NCBI RefSeq assembly: GCF_024679095.1
Contig: NW_026111629.1
Location: 300,001-364,000, forward strand
Reading direction: 5' to 3'
Source of the DNA: Eriocheir sinensis
Taxonomy: Eukaryota; Arthropoda; Malacostraca; Decapoda; Varunidae
DNA: 64,000 bases
Part shown: positions 48,001 to 59,763 of the stretch, in pieces
Position numbering within the stretch: the first letter of the stretch is position 1
Layout of the letters: each line of letters starts with the position of its first letter
Program-made: the position numbers and the translations under genes
The notes under the pieces: generated by a model
The model's database searches: none
Seen by the model: the letters and a program-made list of their open reading frames with translations, nothing else
Told to the model about the DNA's origin: nothing

Positions 48001-50559
48001 CTTAATGTAACCTAATGCACACTACAGTAACCTTACCTAACATTACTGCCACAAGACACTTAGGCTGAAGGAACAATATTAACTCAAATAAATGTAACCT
48101 AATGCACACTACAGTAACCTTACCTAACATTACTGCCACAAGACACTTAGGCTGAAGGAACAATATTAACTCAACTTAATGTAACCTAATGCACACTACA
48201 GTAACCTTACCTAACATTACTGCCACAAGACACTTAGGCTGAAGGAACAATATTAACTCAATGTAACCTAATGCACACTACAGTAACCTTACCTAACATT
48301 ACTGCCACAAGACACTTAGGCTGAAGGAACAATATTAACTCAACTAACCTAACGCACACTACAGTAACCTTACCTAACATTACTGCCACAAGACACTTAG
48401 GCTGAAGGAACAATATTAACTCAACTAACCTAATGCACACTACAGTAACCTTACCTAACATTACTGCCACAAGACACTTAGGCTGAAGGAACAGTATTAA
48501 CTCAACTAACCTAACGCACACTACAGTAACCTTACCTAACATTACTGCCACAAGACACTTAGGCTGAAGGAACAGTATTAACTCAACTAACCTAACGCAC
48601 ACTACAGTAACCTTACCTAACATTACTGCCACAAGACACTTAGGCTGAAGGAACAATATTAACTCAACTAACCTAACGCACACTACAGTAACCTTACCTA
48701 ACATTACTGCCACAAGACACTTAGGCTGAAGGAACAATATTAACTCAACTAACCTAATGCACACTACAGTAACCTTACCTAACATTACTGCCACAAGACA
48801 CTTAGGCTGAAGGAACAATATTAACTCAACTAACCTAATGCACACATCAGTAACCTTACCTAACATTTCTGCCACAAGACACTTAGTCTGAAAGAACAAT
48901 ATTAACTCAACTTAATGTAACCTAATGCACACTACAGTAACCTTACCTAACATTACTGCCACAAGACACTTAGGCTGAAGGAACAATATTAACTCAACTT
49001 AATGTAACCTAACGCACACTACAGTAACCTTACCTAACATTACTGCCACAAGACACTTAGGCTGAAGGAACAGTATTAACTCAACTAACCTAACGCACAC
49101 TACAGTAACCTTACCTAACATTACTGCCACAAGACACTTAGGCTGAAGGAACAGTATTAACTCAACTTAATGTAACCTAATGCACACTACAGTAACCTTA
49201 CCTAACATTACTGCCACAAGACACTTAGGCTGAAGGAACAGTATTAACTCAACTTAATGTAACCTAATGCACACTACAGTAACCTTACCTAACATTACTG
49301 CCACAAGACACTTAGTCTGAAAGAACAATATTAACTCAACTTAATGTAACCTAACGCACACTACAGTAACCTTACCTAACATTACTGCCACAAGACACTT
49401 AGGCTGAAGGAACAATATTAACTCAACTTAATGTAACCTAATGCACACCACAGTAACCTTACCTAACATTACTGCCACAAGACACTTAGGGTGAAGGAAC
49501 AATATTAACTCAACTTAATGTAACCTAACGCACACTACAGTAACCTTACCTAACATTACTGCCACAAGACACTTAGGCTGAAGGAACAATATTAACTCAA
49601 CTAACTTAACGCACACTACAGTAACCTTACCTAACATTACTGCCACAAGACACTTAGGCTGAAGGAACAATATTAACTCAACTAACCTAATGCAGACTAC
49701 AGTAACCTTACCTAACATTACTGCCACAAGACACTTAGGTTGAAGGAACAATATTAACTCAACTTAATGTAACCTAATGCACACTACAGTAACCTTACCT
49801 AACATTACTGCCACAAGACACTGAGGCTGAAGGAACAATATTAACTCAACTAACTTAACGCACACTACAGTAACCTTACCTAACATTACTGCCACAAGAC
49901 ACTTAGGCTGAAGGAACAATATTAACTCAACTTAATGTAACCTAATGCACACAACAGTAACCTTACCTAACATTACTGCCACAAGACACTGAGGCTGAAG
50001 GAACAATATTAACTCAACTAACCTAATGCACACTACAGTAACCTTACCTAACATTACTGCCACAAGACACTGAGGCTGAAGGAACAATATTAACTCAACT
50101 AACCTAACGCACACTACAGTAACCTTACCTAACATTACTGCCACAAGACACTTAGGCTGAAGGAACAGTATTAACTCAACTAACCTAACGCACACTACAG
50201 TAACCTTACCTAACATTACTGCCACAAGACACTTAGGCTGAAGGAACAGTATTAACTCAACTAACCTAATGCACACTACAGTAACCTTACCCAATATTAC
50301 TGCCACAAGACACTTAGGCTGAAGGAACAATATTAACTCAGTTAACCTAACGCACACTACAGTAACCTTACCTAACATTACTGCCACAAGACACTTAGGC
50401 TGAAGGAACAATATTAACTCAACTAACCTAACGCACACTACAGTAACCTTACCTAACATTACTGCCACAAGACACTTAGGCTGAAGGAACAATATTAACT
50501 CAGCTAACCTAACGCACACTACAGTAACCTTACCTAACATTACTGCCACAAGACACTTA

Positions 50560-51760
50560 GGCTGAAGGAACAATATTAACTCAACTAACCTAATGCACAC
50601 TACAGTAACCTTACCTAACATTACAGCCACAAGACACTTAGGCTGAAGGAACAATATTAACTCAACTTAATGTAACCTAATGCACACTACAGTAACCTTA
50701 CCTAACATTACTGCCACAAGACACTTAGGCTGAAGGAACAGTATTAACTCAACTTAATGTAACCTAATGCACACCGCAGTAACCTTACCTAACATTACTG
50801 CCACAAGACACTTAGGCTGAAGGAACAATATTAACTCAACTAACCTAACGCACACTACAGTAACCTTACCTAACATTACTGCCACAAGACACTTAGGCTG
50901 AAGGAACAATATTAACTCAACTTAATGTAACCTAACGCACACTACAGTAACCTTACCTAACATTACTGCCACAAGACACTGAGGCTGAAGGAACAGTATT
51001 AACTCAACTTAATGTAACCTAATGCACACTACAGTAACCTTACCTAACACTACTGCCACAAGACACTGAGGCTGAAGGAACAATATTAACTCAACTTAAT
51101 GTAACCTAATGCACACTACAGTAACCTTACCTAACATTACTGCCACAAGACACTGAGGCTGAAGGAACAATATTAACTCAACTTAATGTAACCTAACGCA
51201 CACTACAGTAACCTTACCTAACATTACTGCCACAAGACACTGAGGCTGAAGGAACAATATTAACTCAACCAACCTAACGCACTCAACAGTAACCTTACCT
51301 AGCATTATTGCCACAAGACACTTAGGCTGAAGGAACAATATTAACTCAACTTTATGTAACCTAATGCACACCACAGTAACCTTTCCTAACATTACTGCCA
51401 CAAGACACTTAGGCTGAAGGAACAATATTAACTCAACTAACCTAACGCACACTACAGTAACCTTACCTAACATTACTGCCACAAGACACTTAGGCTGAAG
51501 GAACAATATTAACTCAACTAACCTAACGCACACTACAGTAACCTTACCTAACATTACTGCCACAAGACACTTAGGCTGAAGGAACAATATTAACTCAACT
51601 AACCTAACGCACACTACAGTAACCTTACCTAACATTACTGCCACAAGACACTTAGGCTGAAGGAACAGTATTAACTCAACTAACCTAACGCACACTACAG
51701 TAACCTTACCTAACATTACTGCCACAAGACACTTAGGCTGAAGGAACAATATTAACTCAA
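50560..51760. repeat. Satellite higher-order block, copy A
   Basis: Marker variants ACACCGCAG (50771), CCTAACACTACTGCC (51043), CTCAACCAACC (51264) and GAACAGTATT (51663) recur in the same order 2358 bp downstream. Confidence 0.8.
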
Positions 51761-52917
51761 CTAACCTAACGCACACTACAGTAACCTTTCCTAACATTAC
51801 TGCCACAAGACACTTAGGCTGAAGGAACAATATTAACTCAACTAACCTAACGCACACTACAGGAACCTTACGTAACATTACTGCCACTAGACACTTAGGC
51901 TAAAGGAACAGTATTAACTCAACTAACCTAATGCACACTACAGTAAATTTACCTAACATTACTGCCACAAGACACTTAGTCTGAAAGAACAATATTAACT
52001 CAACTTAATGTAACCTAATGCACACTACAGTAACCTTTCCTAATATTACTGCCACAAGACACTTAGTCTGAAAGAACAATATTAACTCAACTTAATGTAA
52101 CCTAATGCACACTACAGTAACCTTACCTAACATTACTACCACAAGACACTTAGGCTAAAGGAACAGTATTAACTCAACTTAATGTAACCTAACGCACACT
52201 ACAGTAACCTTACCTAACATTACTGCCACTAGACACTTAGGCTAAAGGAACAGTATTAACTCAACTAACCTAATGCACACTACAATAAATTTACCTAACA
52301 TTACTGCCACAAGACACTTACGCTGAAGGAACAGTATTAACTCAACTTAATGTAACCTAATGCACACTACAGTAACCTTACCTAACATTACTGCCACAAG
52401 ACACTTAGTCTGAAAGAACAATATTAACTCAACTTAATGTAACCTAACGCACACTACAGTAACCTTTCCTAACATTACTGCCACAAGACACTTAGTCTGA
52501 AAGAACAATATTAACTCAACTTAATGTAACCTAATGCACACTACAGTAACCTTACCTAACATTACTGCCACAAGACACTGAGGCTGAAGGAACAGTATTA
52601 ACTCAACTTAATGTAACCTAACGCACACTACAGTAACCTTACCTAACATTACTGCCACAAGACACTGAGGCTGAAGGAACAATATTAACTCAACTAACCT
52701 AACGCACACTACAGTAACCTTACCTAACATTACTGCCACTAGACACTTAGGCTGAAGGAACAATATTAACTCAGCTAACCTAACGCACACTACAGTAACC
52801 TTACCTAACATTACTGTCACAAGACACTTAGGCTGAAGGAACAATATTAACTCAACTTAATGTAACCTAATGCACACTACAGTAACCTTACCTAACATTA
52901 CAGCCACAAGACACTTA

Positions 52918-54118
52918 GGCTGAAGGAACAATATTAACTCAACTAACCTAATGCACACTACAGTAACCTTACCTAACATTACAGCCACAAGACACTTAGG
53001 CTGAAGGAACAATATTAACTCAACTTAATGTAACCTAATGCACACTACAGTAACCTTACCTAACATTACTGCCACAAGACACTTAGGCTGAAGGAACAGT
53101 ATTAACTCAACTTAATGTAACCTAATGCACACCGCAGTAACCTTACCTAACATTACTGCCACAAGACACTTAGGCTGAAGGAACAATATTAACTCAACTA
53201 ACCTAACGCACACTACAGTAACCTTACCTAACATTACTGCCAGAAGACACTTAGGCTGAAGGAACAATATTAACTCAACTTAATGTAACCTAACGCACAC
53301 TACAGTAACCTTACCTAACATTACTGCCACAAGACACTGAGGCTGAAGGAACAGTATTAACTCAACTTAATGTAACCTAATGCACACTACAGTAACCTTA
53401 CCTAACACTACTGCCACAAGACACTTTGGCTGAAGGAACAATATTAACTCAACTTAATGTAACCTAATGCACACTACAGTAACCTTACCTAACATTACTG
53501 CCACAAGACACTGAGGCTGAAGGAACAATATTAACTCAACTTAATGTAACCTAACGCACACTACAGTAACCTTACCTAACATTACTGCCACAAGACACTG
53601 AGGCTGAAGGAACAATATTAACTCAACCAACCTAACGCACTCTACAGTAACCTTACCTAGCATTATTGCCACAAGACACTTAGGCTGAAGGAACAATATT
53701 AACTCAACTTTATGTAACCTAATGCACACCACAGTAACCTTTCCTAACATTACTGCCACAAGACACTTAGGCTGAAGGAACAATATTAACTCAACTAACC
53801 TAACGCACACTACAGTAACCTTACCTAACATTACTGCCACAAGACACTTAGGCTGAAGGAACAATATTAACTCAACTAACCTAACGCACACTACAGTAAC
53901 CTTACCTAACATTACTGCCACAAGACACTTAGGCTGAAGGAACAATATTAACTCAACTAACCTAACGCACACTACAGTAACCTTACCTAACATTACTGCC
54001 ACAAGACACTTAGGCTGAAGGAACAGTATTAACTCAACTAACCTAACGCACACTACAGTAACCTTACCTAACATTACTGCCACAAGACACTTAGGCTGAA
54101 GGAACAATATTAACTCAA
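52918..54118. repeat. Satellite higher-order block, copy B
   Basis: Carries the same rare variants at 53129, 53401, 53622 and 54021, each exactly 2358 bp after copy A. The match ends at about 54118, where an 87-bp hinge replaces an 81-bp one. Confidence 0.8.
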
Positions 54119-54529
54119 CTTAATGTAACCTAATGCACACTACAGTAACCTTACCTAACATTACTGCCACAAGACACTGAGGCTGAAGGAACAATATTAA
54201 CTCAACTAACTTAACGCACACTTAAGTAATCTTACCTAACATTTTCGCCACAAGACACTTAGGCTGAAGGAACAGTATTAACTTAATGTAACCTAATGCA
54301 CACTAGAGTAACCTTACCTAACATTACTGCCACAAGACACTGAGGCTGAAGGTACAATATTAACTCAACTTAATGTAACCTAACGCACACTACAGTAACC
54401 TTACCTAACATTACTGCCACAAGACACTGATGCTGAAGGAACAATATTAAATCAACTTAATGTAACCTAACGCACATTACAGTAACCTTACCTAACATTA
54501 ATGCCACAAGACACTTAGGCTGTGTGTGA

Positions 54530-54980
54530 CAACTAGCTTAATGGTGTGTCGAGATGGTAGCATATAGTAAGGCGTGTTCTTTGGGGCGCCAACAGTGTGT
54601 CCGGTTACTGGTTTGGATGTCACGGCCTCAATGGCTCACGGCTCACACGGCCAGGACTCCTTCAAAGCTCCAGGAAACTAATAGCAAAGAGTGGACTGAT
54701 CCAAACAACTGAAAAAATAGCCACAAATGTGTGTGTGGGAACCTGGGGAGTCGCTGGTCAGGAGTTAGTTATAATATATATGGCTAGGCTTAAAAGAATA
54801 TATGGCTGGGTTAGTTAAAATATACATATATGACTAGGGCTGAAAATATATGGCTGTGTTAGTTTAAATATATGGCTGGAGTTAGTTAAGAAACCTTATA
54901 ATACTTAGCAAACCCAACACTAGGGTAAGGTTATGTACTCTCCGATGCTAAATCTCCCACAGATATACTAATTGGACTTT
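54530..54980. other. Right flank of satellite with short tandem motif
   Basis: ATATATGGCTGGGTTAGTTAA-like words recur four to five times at 54760-54900. No gene. Confidence 0.55.
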
Positions 54981-54989
54981 GCCACACAG

Positions 54990-55090
54990 ATGCTGGACTT
55001 TGGGGACCCTGGCGGCCATGAGGAGGTGTCCATGGGCGCTGGGCAAGGCCGAGGGCGAGGAGTGCAGCACACTGGATGAGGGGGGCCATG
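54990..55090 (+). other. Candidate exon A of an unrecognised gene
   Basis: Bounded by GCCACACAG and GTAAGG. The open frame starting at the second base gives CWTLGTLAAMRRCPWALG and ends in phase 1. GC-rich against an AT-rich flank. It is not matched to a family, and it could be chance. Confidence 0.25.
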
Positions 55091-55254
55091 GTAAGGGGTG
55101 GAGTGCTTGCTTCAATTCTCTGTTCAGTTATTTTCTTTTCCTTAGGCCAAAAGTTCAGGCTACCAAAAAGGATAATGTTATTCTAAATTTGTCCTAAAAA
55201 AAGAAATCATTGCTGGAGTGCCATGCTCTTACTGACGAGCACAAATTAGCATAG

Positions 55255-55369
<115 letters not shown>

Positions 55370-55371
55370 CA

Positions 55372-55660
55372 GACTCACCATTCTGATAGCCCAGTGGGAA
55401 AAGCTCTGCTGCGTGGATCTTAGCCCGGTGGTAGCAGCGGGGATCATGTTTGTTAATGGTCCCTCCAAGCGAGAAAAATGAGAAAAAAATCATCACTCAC
55501 ACAAACCATTTCATATTATATATCAACGCATTTGTGATCAGTTTATGCATCATCTAATTTTGGGGGTTTATATTATGGCAAAAATTTGGCCTGTCGCTGC
55601 TACACACGGTAAAGACACACATTTGGCCCATCGCTGCTACCGGGCTAAGAAACTACCCTT
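55372..55660 (+). repeat. 240-bp dispersed repeat, SINE-like copy
   Basis: Inverted relative of 19425-19655 (TTGTGATCAGTTTATGCATC, GGGGGTTTATATTATGGC). It starts with CTGATAGCCCAGTGGGAAAAG, whose TAGCCCAGTGG fits a polymerase III A box. A convincing B box was not found, so tRNA origin is tentative. Confidence 0.5.
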
Positions 55661-55693
55661 GGAAATAATCACAACTCCTATGAAAGCCTTGTC

Positions 55694-55696
<3 letters not shown>

Positions 55697-55760
<64 letters not shown>

Positions 55761-55761
55761 C
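55697..55761. repeat. (GT)n microsatellite
   Basis: About 32 GT repeats with one AT interruption. Confidence 0.95.
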
Positions 55762-56029
55762 TGGGCGTCAAAATGTTTAAGAATCTGGCCCTCCTTCACC
55801 ATTTCTTATACCCTAATAATTCTCACCATCAGTCAGTTACCACCCCCTTTACCCCTTCCAGGATGGTGCAGGGCTCTCAGGAGATGGACAAGCATAAATA
55901 GGGGACCAGAACTCACAGGTGTTCTTCATTGAGTGTGTGAGTGCCGCTGTCGTCTCCATGAACACCTGCTCGGAGGCACCAAGTGAGTAGATGACACTAC
56001 CCAGAGTGACTGAAACGGGGAGGGCTTTG

Positions 56030-56165
56030 GGGAGTGAAACAGGGCTTGGGGTGTCTGAGGTACAGTGAAACAGGACTTAGAGAGGAGCTGGGGGAGTGAA
56101 ACAGGGCTTGGGGAAGTTATATCTAGGCTTGGGGGTGTCTGAGGTTGAGTGAAACAGGCTTACAT
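56030..56165. repeat. Short imperfect tandem repeat
   Basis: GGGAGTGAAACAGGGCTTGGG and GGTGTCTGAGGT words recur at 56030-56160. Confidence 0.6.
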
Positions 56166-56329
56166 AAGTTTCTAAGTGTGTGTGTGTGTTTGTGTACTGC
56201 CCCTCACACAAGGCATAAAGGTGTATATATATATCCCTACATTTGATATACTCATTTATTAGTTTGCAAGGGATTTGAATTTTTATGTTAAATTTTACTC
56301 CCAACAAATTATTTTTATCACAGGGACAA

Positions 56330-56680
56330 AGGTCTGTAGTAAATGTCTGGGCACCTCAGTTCACCTGTTTGAAAAGCCTCTCATAGTACTTGTTGGGGTG
56401 TCCATGGGGTGTTTTGGGATGCTGGTGATAGTTTTAACACGCCCTCTGCACCTTGAATGGGAAAATCACCTATGAAAGCCCTATTAATCTTCACTGTGGC
56501 CTTGGGAAACAGTCATAGTAGAAGCTGAAACTCTCGTATAAGTTGCTGTCTTTCCATGGACTGTTTTGTGATGCTGGTTATAGTTTGACATGGCTTTTGC
56601 ACCTTGATAGGGAAAATCAGCCATGAAATCCTGGATAATTTTCTCTGTGGCCTTGGGAAACAGTTGTAATGGGATATCAT
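56330..56680. repeat. Dispersed repeat related to the hAT host repeat
   Basis: Two units carry, in order, TTGGGGTGTCCATGG or CTGTCTTTCCATGG, GATGCTGG(T/G)ATAGTTT-like, TGCACCTTGA, GAAAATCA, and TGTGGCCTTGGGAAACAG. These match the words at 2795-2911 and 8617-8868. Confidence 0.6.
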
Positions 56681-56763
56681 TATGTATAACAATATTGACC
56701 TAAGAACATTTAATTCTTTATTTTTCCAAGGCATGAGTGACCCCCAAACCCTCCCTTCCACAG

Positions 56764-56912
56764 GACCCGTCAAGCCAGTCCGCCCTGCAAGACTGCCTGG
56801 TCAGGATGGGGTCCAGCCTTGCACAGAACTGCTTGGCTGGCTGGCCAGTGTCACAAGTTGGTGGTGACAAAGTAAAGCCCTCCATGACTGCTACAGCCTG
56901 ATGGATCTCAAG
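56764..56912 (+). other. Candidate exon B
   Basis: Preceded by CCCTTCCACAG and followed by GTAAGT, both good splice consensus. The frame matching exon A's phase gives PVKPVRPARLPGQDG, meets one TGA, then ends ALHDCYSLMDLK in phase 0. The internal stop argues for a decayed gene, a different exon start, or chance. Confidence 0.3.
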
Positions 56913-57079
56913 GTAAGTTATGGGGTGAGAGAGAAGGATGATGTAGCAAGGTAAGGTTCAGTTTATTTTACCCTGCTGCCAACGAGGGAACTTTTGATAT
57001 GCAGTTTGGAATGTCTGTCAACTTAAGGTGTCTGGTGCAGTTTAGGGAAGGGTTAACTTTCTTGTTTTCAGCCTATGTT

Positions 57080-57440
57080 AAGAGCAGGGAAAGTGTAGAG
57101 TGACAGGACTTAGAGGAAGAGAAGGAAAAGGAATGTCAGTTAGAGAAGGGAGGGAAGGAGGATATGGATAAGGATGGAGTGAGAGAGAAAGGAAGAGAAG
57201 GGAAGGAAAGAAATATAAAGAAAAAACTGGAAATGAAAGGAAAATAAAGAGGAAGGAGAATATGCAAATACCAAGATGGAGACAGAGAGAGAAAGGAAAG
57301 AAGGAAGGAAATAAATATAAAGAAAAGATTAGGAACAAGAGGAAAATAAATAAAGGATGAGGAGGAGGAGGTAGAAAATACAAATAAAGATGGAGACAGA
57401 GAGAGAGAAAGGAAGAATATTCAAATAAAGATTGAGAGGA
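57080..57440. repeat. Purine-rich ~115-bp degenerate repeat
   Basis: GATGGAGACAGAGAGAG occurs at 57274 and 57389, and AAATATAAAGAAAA at about 57209 and 57312, in GA-rich sequence. Confidence 0.65.
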
Positions 57441-57733
57441 AGAGAATGGTCATCTGTTTTGTCCCCTGCTAGTTGGGCACTCCTGGTCGCATGTTCCTGA
57501 AGTCTCTGCGGGCATGTGGTCCCTGAGTGAAGACGCTCGGCTGTAACTTGGCAGCTAACCACGGGCTGTTCTGGAAAATACTCTCATTGTGATTCCCCCC
57601 TCCCAAAATTACCTTAAGTAACTCCAACCAAACCTTACCTAACTTTCCCTAACCTAACCTCACCTATCCTGCCCTGCTCAAGAGTACAGACTTGGGGAAT
57701 ATGCCTCCTGGTAACCCCTGTCATGGCCTGCAG

Positions 57734-57876
57734 GTGTGTGGTGACCCAGGCTGTGGAGGGTGGCTGCCACACTCACTGCTCCAGCCACTCACAGCTGTAC
57801 CTCAGGAGCCAGACACCATCTGCTTCACTCCTGCCCAGACTTTGCCACTCACACCCAACAGCTGCTTCATCTTAAG
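57734..57876 (+). other. Candidate exon C
   Basis: Bounded by GGCCTGCAG and GTAGGA. Phase 0 reading continues exon B and is open throughout (VCGDPGCGGWLPHSLL, then EPDTICFTPAQTLPLTP). It ends in phase 2 just before an AT microsatellite. No family recognised. Confidence 0.35.
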
Positions 57877-57887
57877 GTAGGACTGCA

Positions 57888-57899
57888 TGATTATTATTA

Positions 57900-57952
<53 letters not shown>

Positions 57953-58021
57953 GTAGTTATTATTATTATTATTATCATTATTATCATTATTATTACTATT
58001 ATTATTATTATTATTATTATT
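57888..58021. repeat. (ATT)n microsatellite
   Basis: About 130 bp of ATT/TTA trinucleotides with a few G and C interruptions. Confidence 0.95.
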
Positions 58022-58389
58022 AACCAAGAAACAGGCCCTGCTGGAAAGAGTCAAAGGCTATAAACCAGAGGGTGAGTGACATTGTTATGAACATTAAGAA
58101 CATTTTCTTCAGTAATCTTTGACAGAATTGCAGTGTTATGATAAATGAAATAATGAAACTTAGGTTGCAAAGCAGCCTGAATCTACGACCTGTTGTTCGT
58201 TGTTTTTAGGTCTACAAAAACTTCTTTACTCTCAATTTTAGGCACTTGATACACTAAAGCAATTAATAAATCATGAACACAGACTTTACTTGTTCATTAT
58301 GTATTTATACCTTGGAGGAAGATTTATACCACTTGGCATTCCAAACCAAAACAAACCTTCTTTTGACCTGTATCGCTTTTCATCAGCTC

Positions 58390-58518
58390 ATCACGGCCAT
58401 CACTTCTTCTTGTACTAACTCTCCTCTCTGCCTCTCGTAGTTGCTACATTCTACAATTAGGTGTTCCACTGTTTCTTTCTCCCCAGTGTCCTAGACAGCT
58501 ACAGCCCTTTGTGTTGCT
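58390..58518 (-). pseudogene. LINE C-terminal zinc-knuckle fragment, right-interrupted
   Basis: Minus-strand reading gives DTGEKETVEHLIVECSNYER and QRGELVQEE, resembling the C-terminal CCHC-like region of LINEs. It joins in frame with 59534-59710 once the TIR element between them and one copy of AAGTCT are removed. Confidence 0.55.
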
Positions 58519-58743
58519 AAGTCTCATACCTGTCAAGCTACTGTGGTGTCTTGCCATAAGATTTTGCGTTAGAGACCATAAGTTTGTGTTGAAAAGACTT
58601 CCGACGGACTCAAGCAGGGTGCACGAGATACCCCCCCCACACACACACACTAATCGTAATAGTAACCGTTACTCAGCATGCTCACATGGATTTAAATATG
58701 GCGCGTACGATATATTTAAAATTGTTTAAAACAAACATGTTAA

Positions 58744-59425
58744 CCTTCTCACGCACAGTAAGTTTCCAGTAAGTTTCTCTTCCACTCACCATGCATCTCT
58801 CAGGCCCGACCAGCCTTTTTTTGCCGCCGCGAAACTCTTACCTTTCAGTATGTATTTTACCATCACAGATATATCGCACCCCAATAAATGTGGTATCAAT
58901 GGCTTCATAAAGACTTGTACTAGAACATGCGCAAATAAAAATAGAGGAAAAAATATATATAAACAATAGAAGCTCGTTTCAAGTCTCCGTATAGAGTATT
59001 GTAGACAATAAATCCTAAGTACCAACTCTTCCCCACTTGCTATCTCTAAATTTTGTGGGCCAACTTTTTCACCCGATTATATGTTTCGAAGCGGAATAAA
59101 GTGATGATTCTTATGGTATCCTCAAAATCTTCATTCGCCTATTAGTTCCTGAGTTACTGCAACAAAACTGTATTTTTTCCTCTCCCATCAGAGTAGCCTA
59201 ACAACTAAAAATCGCTCCATGCTCCTCATTTACGCTCTTTAGAAAGGTTGCCATATGTTATCATTTAGAAACTTATCCCGACAAATGACGCTCCAAATTT
59301 GACGCACTTCCACTGAAAACTTAATTTTTAATCAATTTTTTTACTTCTATGACGTGTTTCGCATCATCGTGCGCCAGGACCTTTTACCTTTGATGATGCG
59401 AAACGCGTCATCGTGTGCGAGAGGG
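58744..59425. mobile_element. piggyBac-like MITE nested in the TIR element
   Basis: Left end TTAA then CCTTCTCACGCAC (58740 onward). The right end read inversely is TTAA then CCCTCTCGCACAC (59429 backward). TTAA duplications and a CCCTCT-type end are typical of piggyBac. It is 682 bp with no transposase. Confidence 0.6.
59350..59410. repeat. 19-bp-arm hairpin
   Basis: Arms TGACGTGTTTCGCATCATC (59350-59368) and its inverse (59392-59410) match at 18 of 19 bases, with a 23-nt loop. It sits at the right end of the MITE. Confidence 0.85.
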
Positions 59426-59533
59426 TTAAAAAAAAAACATTGCCAGCGGAGAAAAAAAATGTAAGATTTTCAACTTACGCCGTAAAACTTGAAAATCGCT
59501 GAAATTACGTAAGACTTGACAGGTATGAAGTCT

Positions 59534-59710
59534 TGGTGAGAGTGAGTTCGGCCCCTCAGCGGCTCCTTTCGGTACTGTGCGGGTTTCGGCCTTTTGAATA
59601 TCTCATTACCACGAGTTCTACTGACTAGATTCTGTTCGGTACTTTCCAGATTGAACATAAGTAAGTCTTCGTGGAATCTATTGGAAAAATGGTTCAAGCT
59701 ATACATGCGG
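59534..59710 (-). pseudogene. LINE C-terminal fragment, left-interrupted
   Basis: Minus-strand frame MYSLNHFSNRFHEDLLMF through PKPAQYRKEPLRGRTHSHQD runs into the TIR element. The continuation is at 58518 downward. Confidence 0.5.
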
Positions 59711-59763
59711 CAGGAGATTAGACAAAAATGGGAGAATGGTGTAAGCTTGGGTGCGAGTATTTA

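Larger units (their letters stand above)
42021..54525. repeat. 12.5-kb satellite array, 81-87 bp monomers
   Basis: About 150 monomers, each with GCACACTACAGTAACC, TTACCTAACATTACTGCC, ACAAGACACT(T/G)AGGCTGAAGG and AACA(A/G)TATTAACTCAA. The basic monomer is 81 bp. Longer ones (82, 84, 85, 87 bp) differ only at one hinge between AACTCAA and CCTAA, where CT is replaced by TGT, CAATGT or CTTAATGT. Minus-strand frames of 27-residue periodicity (LQPKCLVAVMLGKVTVVC) arise because 81 is a multiple of 3. They end where an 87-bp hinge brings TAA into frame and have no ATG starts of their own, so they are not genes. Confidence 0.97.
58525..59527. mobile_element. 1.0-kb TIR element with 6-bp target duplication
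   Basis: Begins CATACCTGTCAAG and ends with its inverse CTTGACAGGTATG. Flanked by AAGTCT at 58519-58524 and 59528-59533. No ORF of note. It hosts a smaller TTAA-flanked element. The superfamily is not assigned. Confidence 0.75.

Noticed and set aside
42030..54107. Many minus-strand frames of 78-240 residues with a 27-residue repeat
   Set aside because: They are the satellite monomer read in a period divisible by three. Starts are TTG or GTG, and ends coincide with longer hinge variants, so there is no sign of protein coding.
42021..54525. Telomere or subtelomere assignment
   Set aside because: CCTAA words are present but no (TTAGG)n run exists, and the array is bounded by ordinary repeat DNA on both sides.
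58028..58071. Possible fourth exon (KKQALLERVKGYKPE frame) after candidate exon C
   Set aside because: Its coding-like frame does not match the phase-2 end of the preceding candidate, and the upstream acceptor lies directly in the ATT microsatellite.
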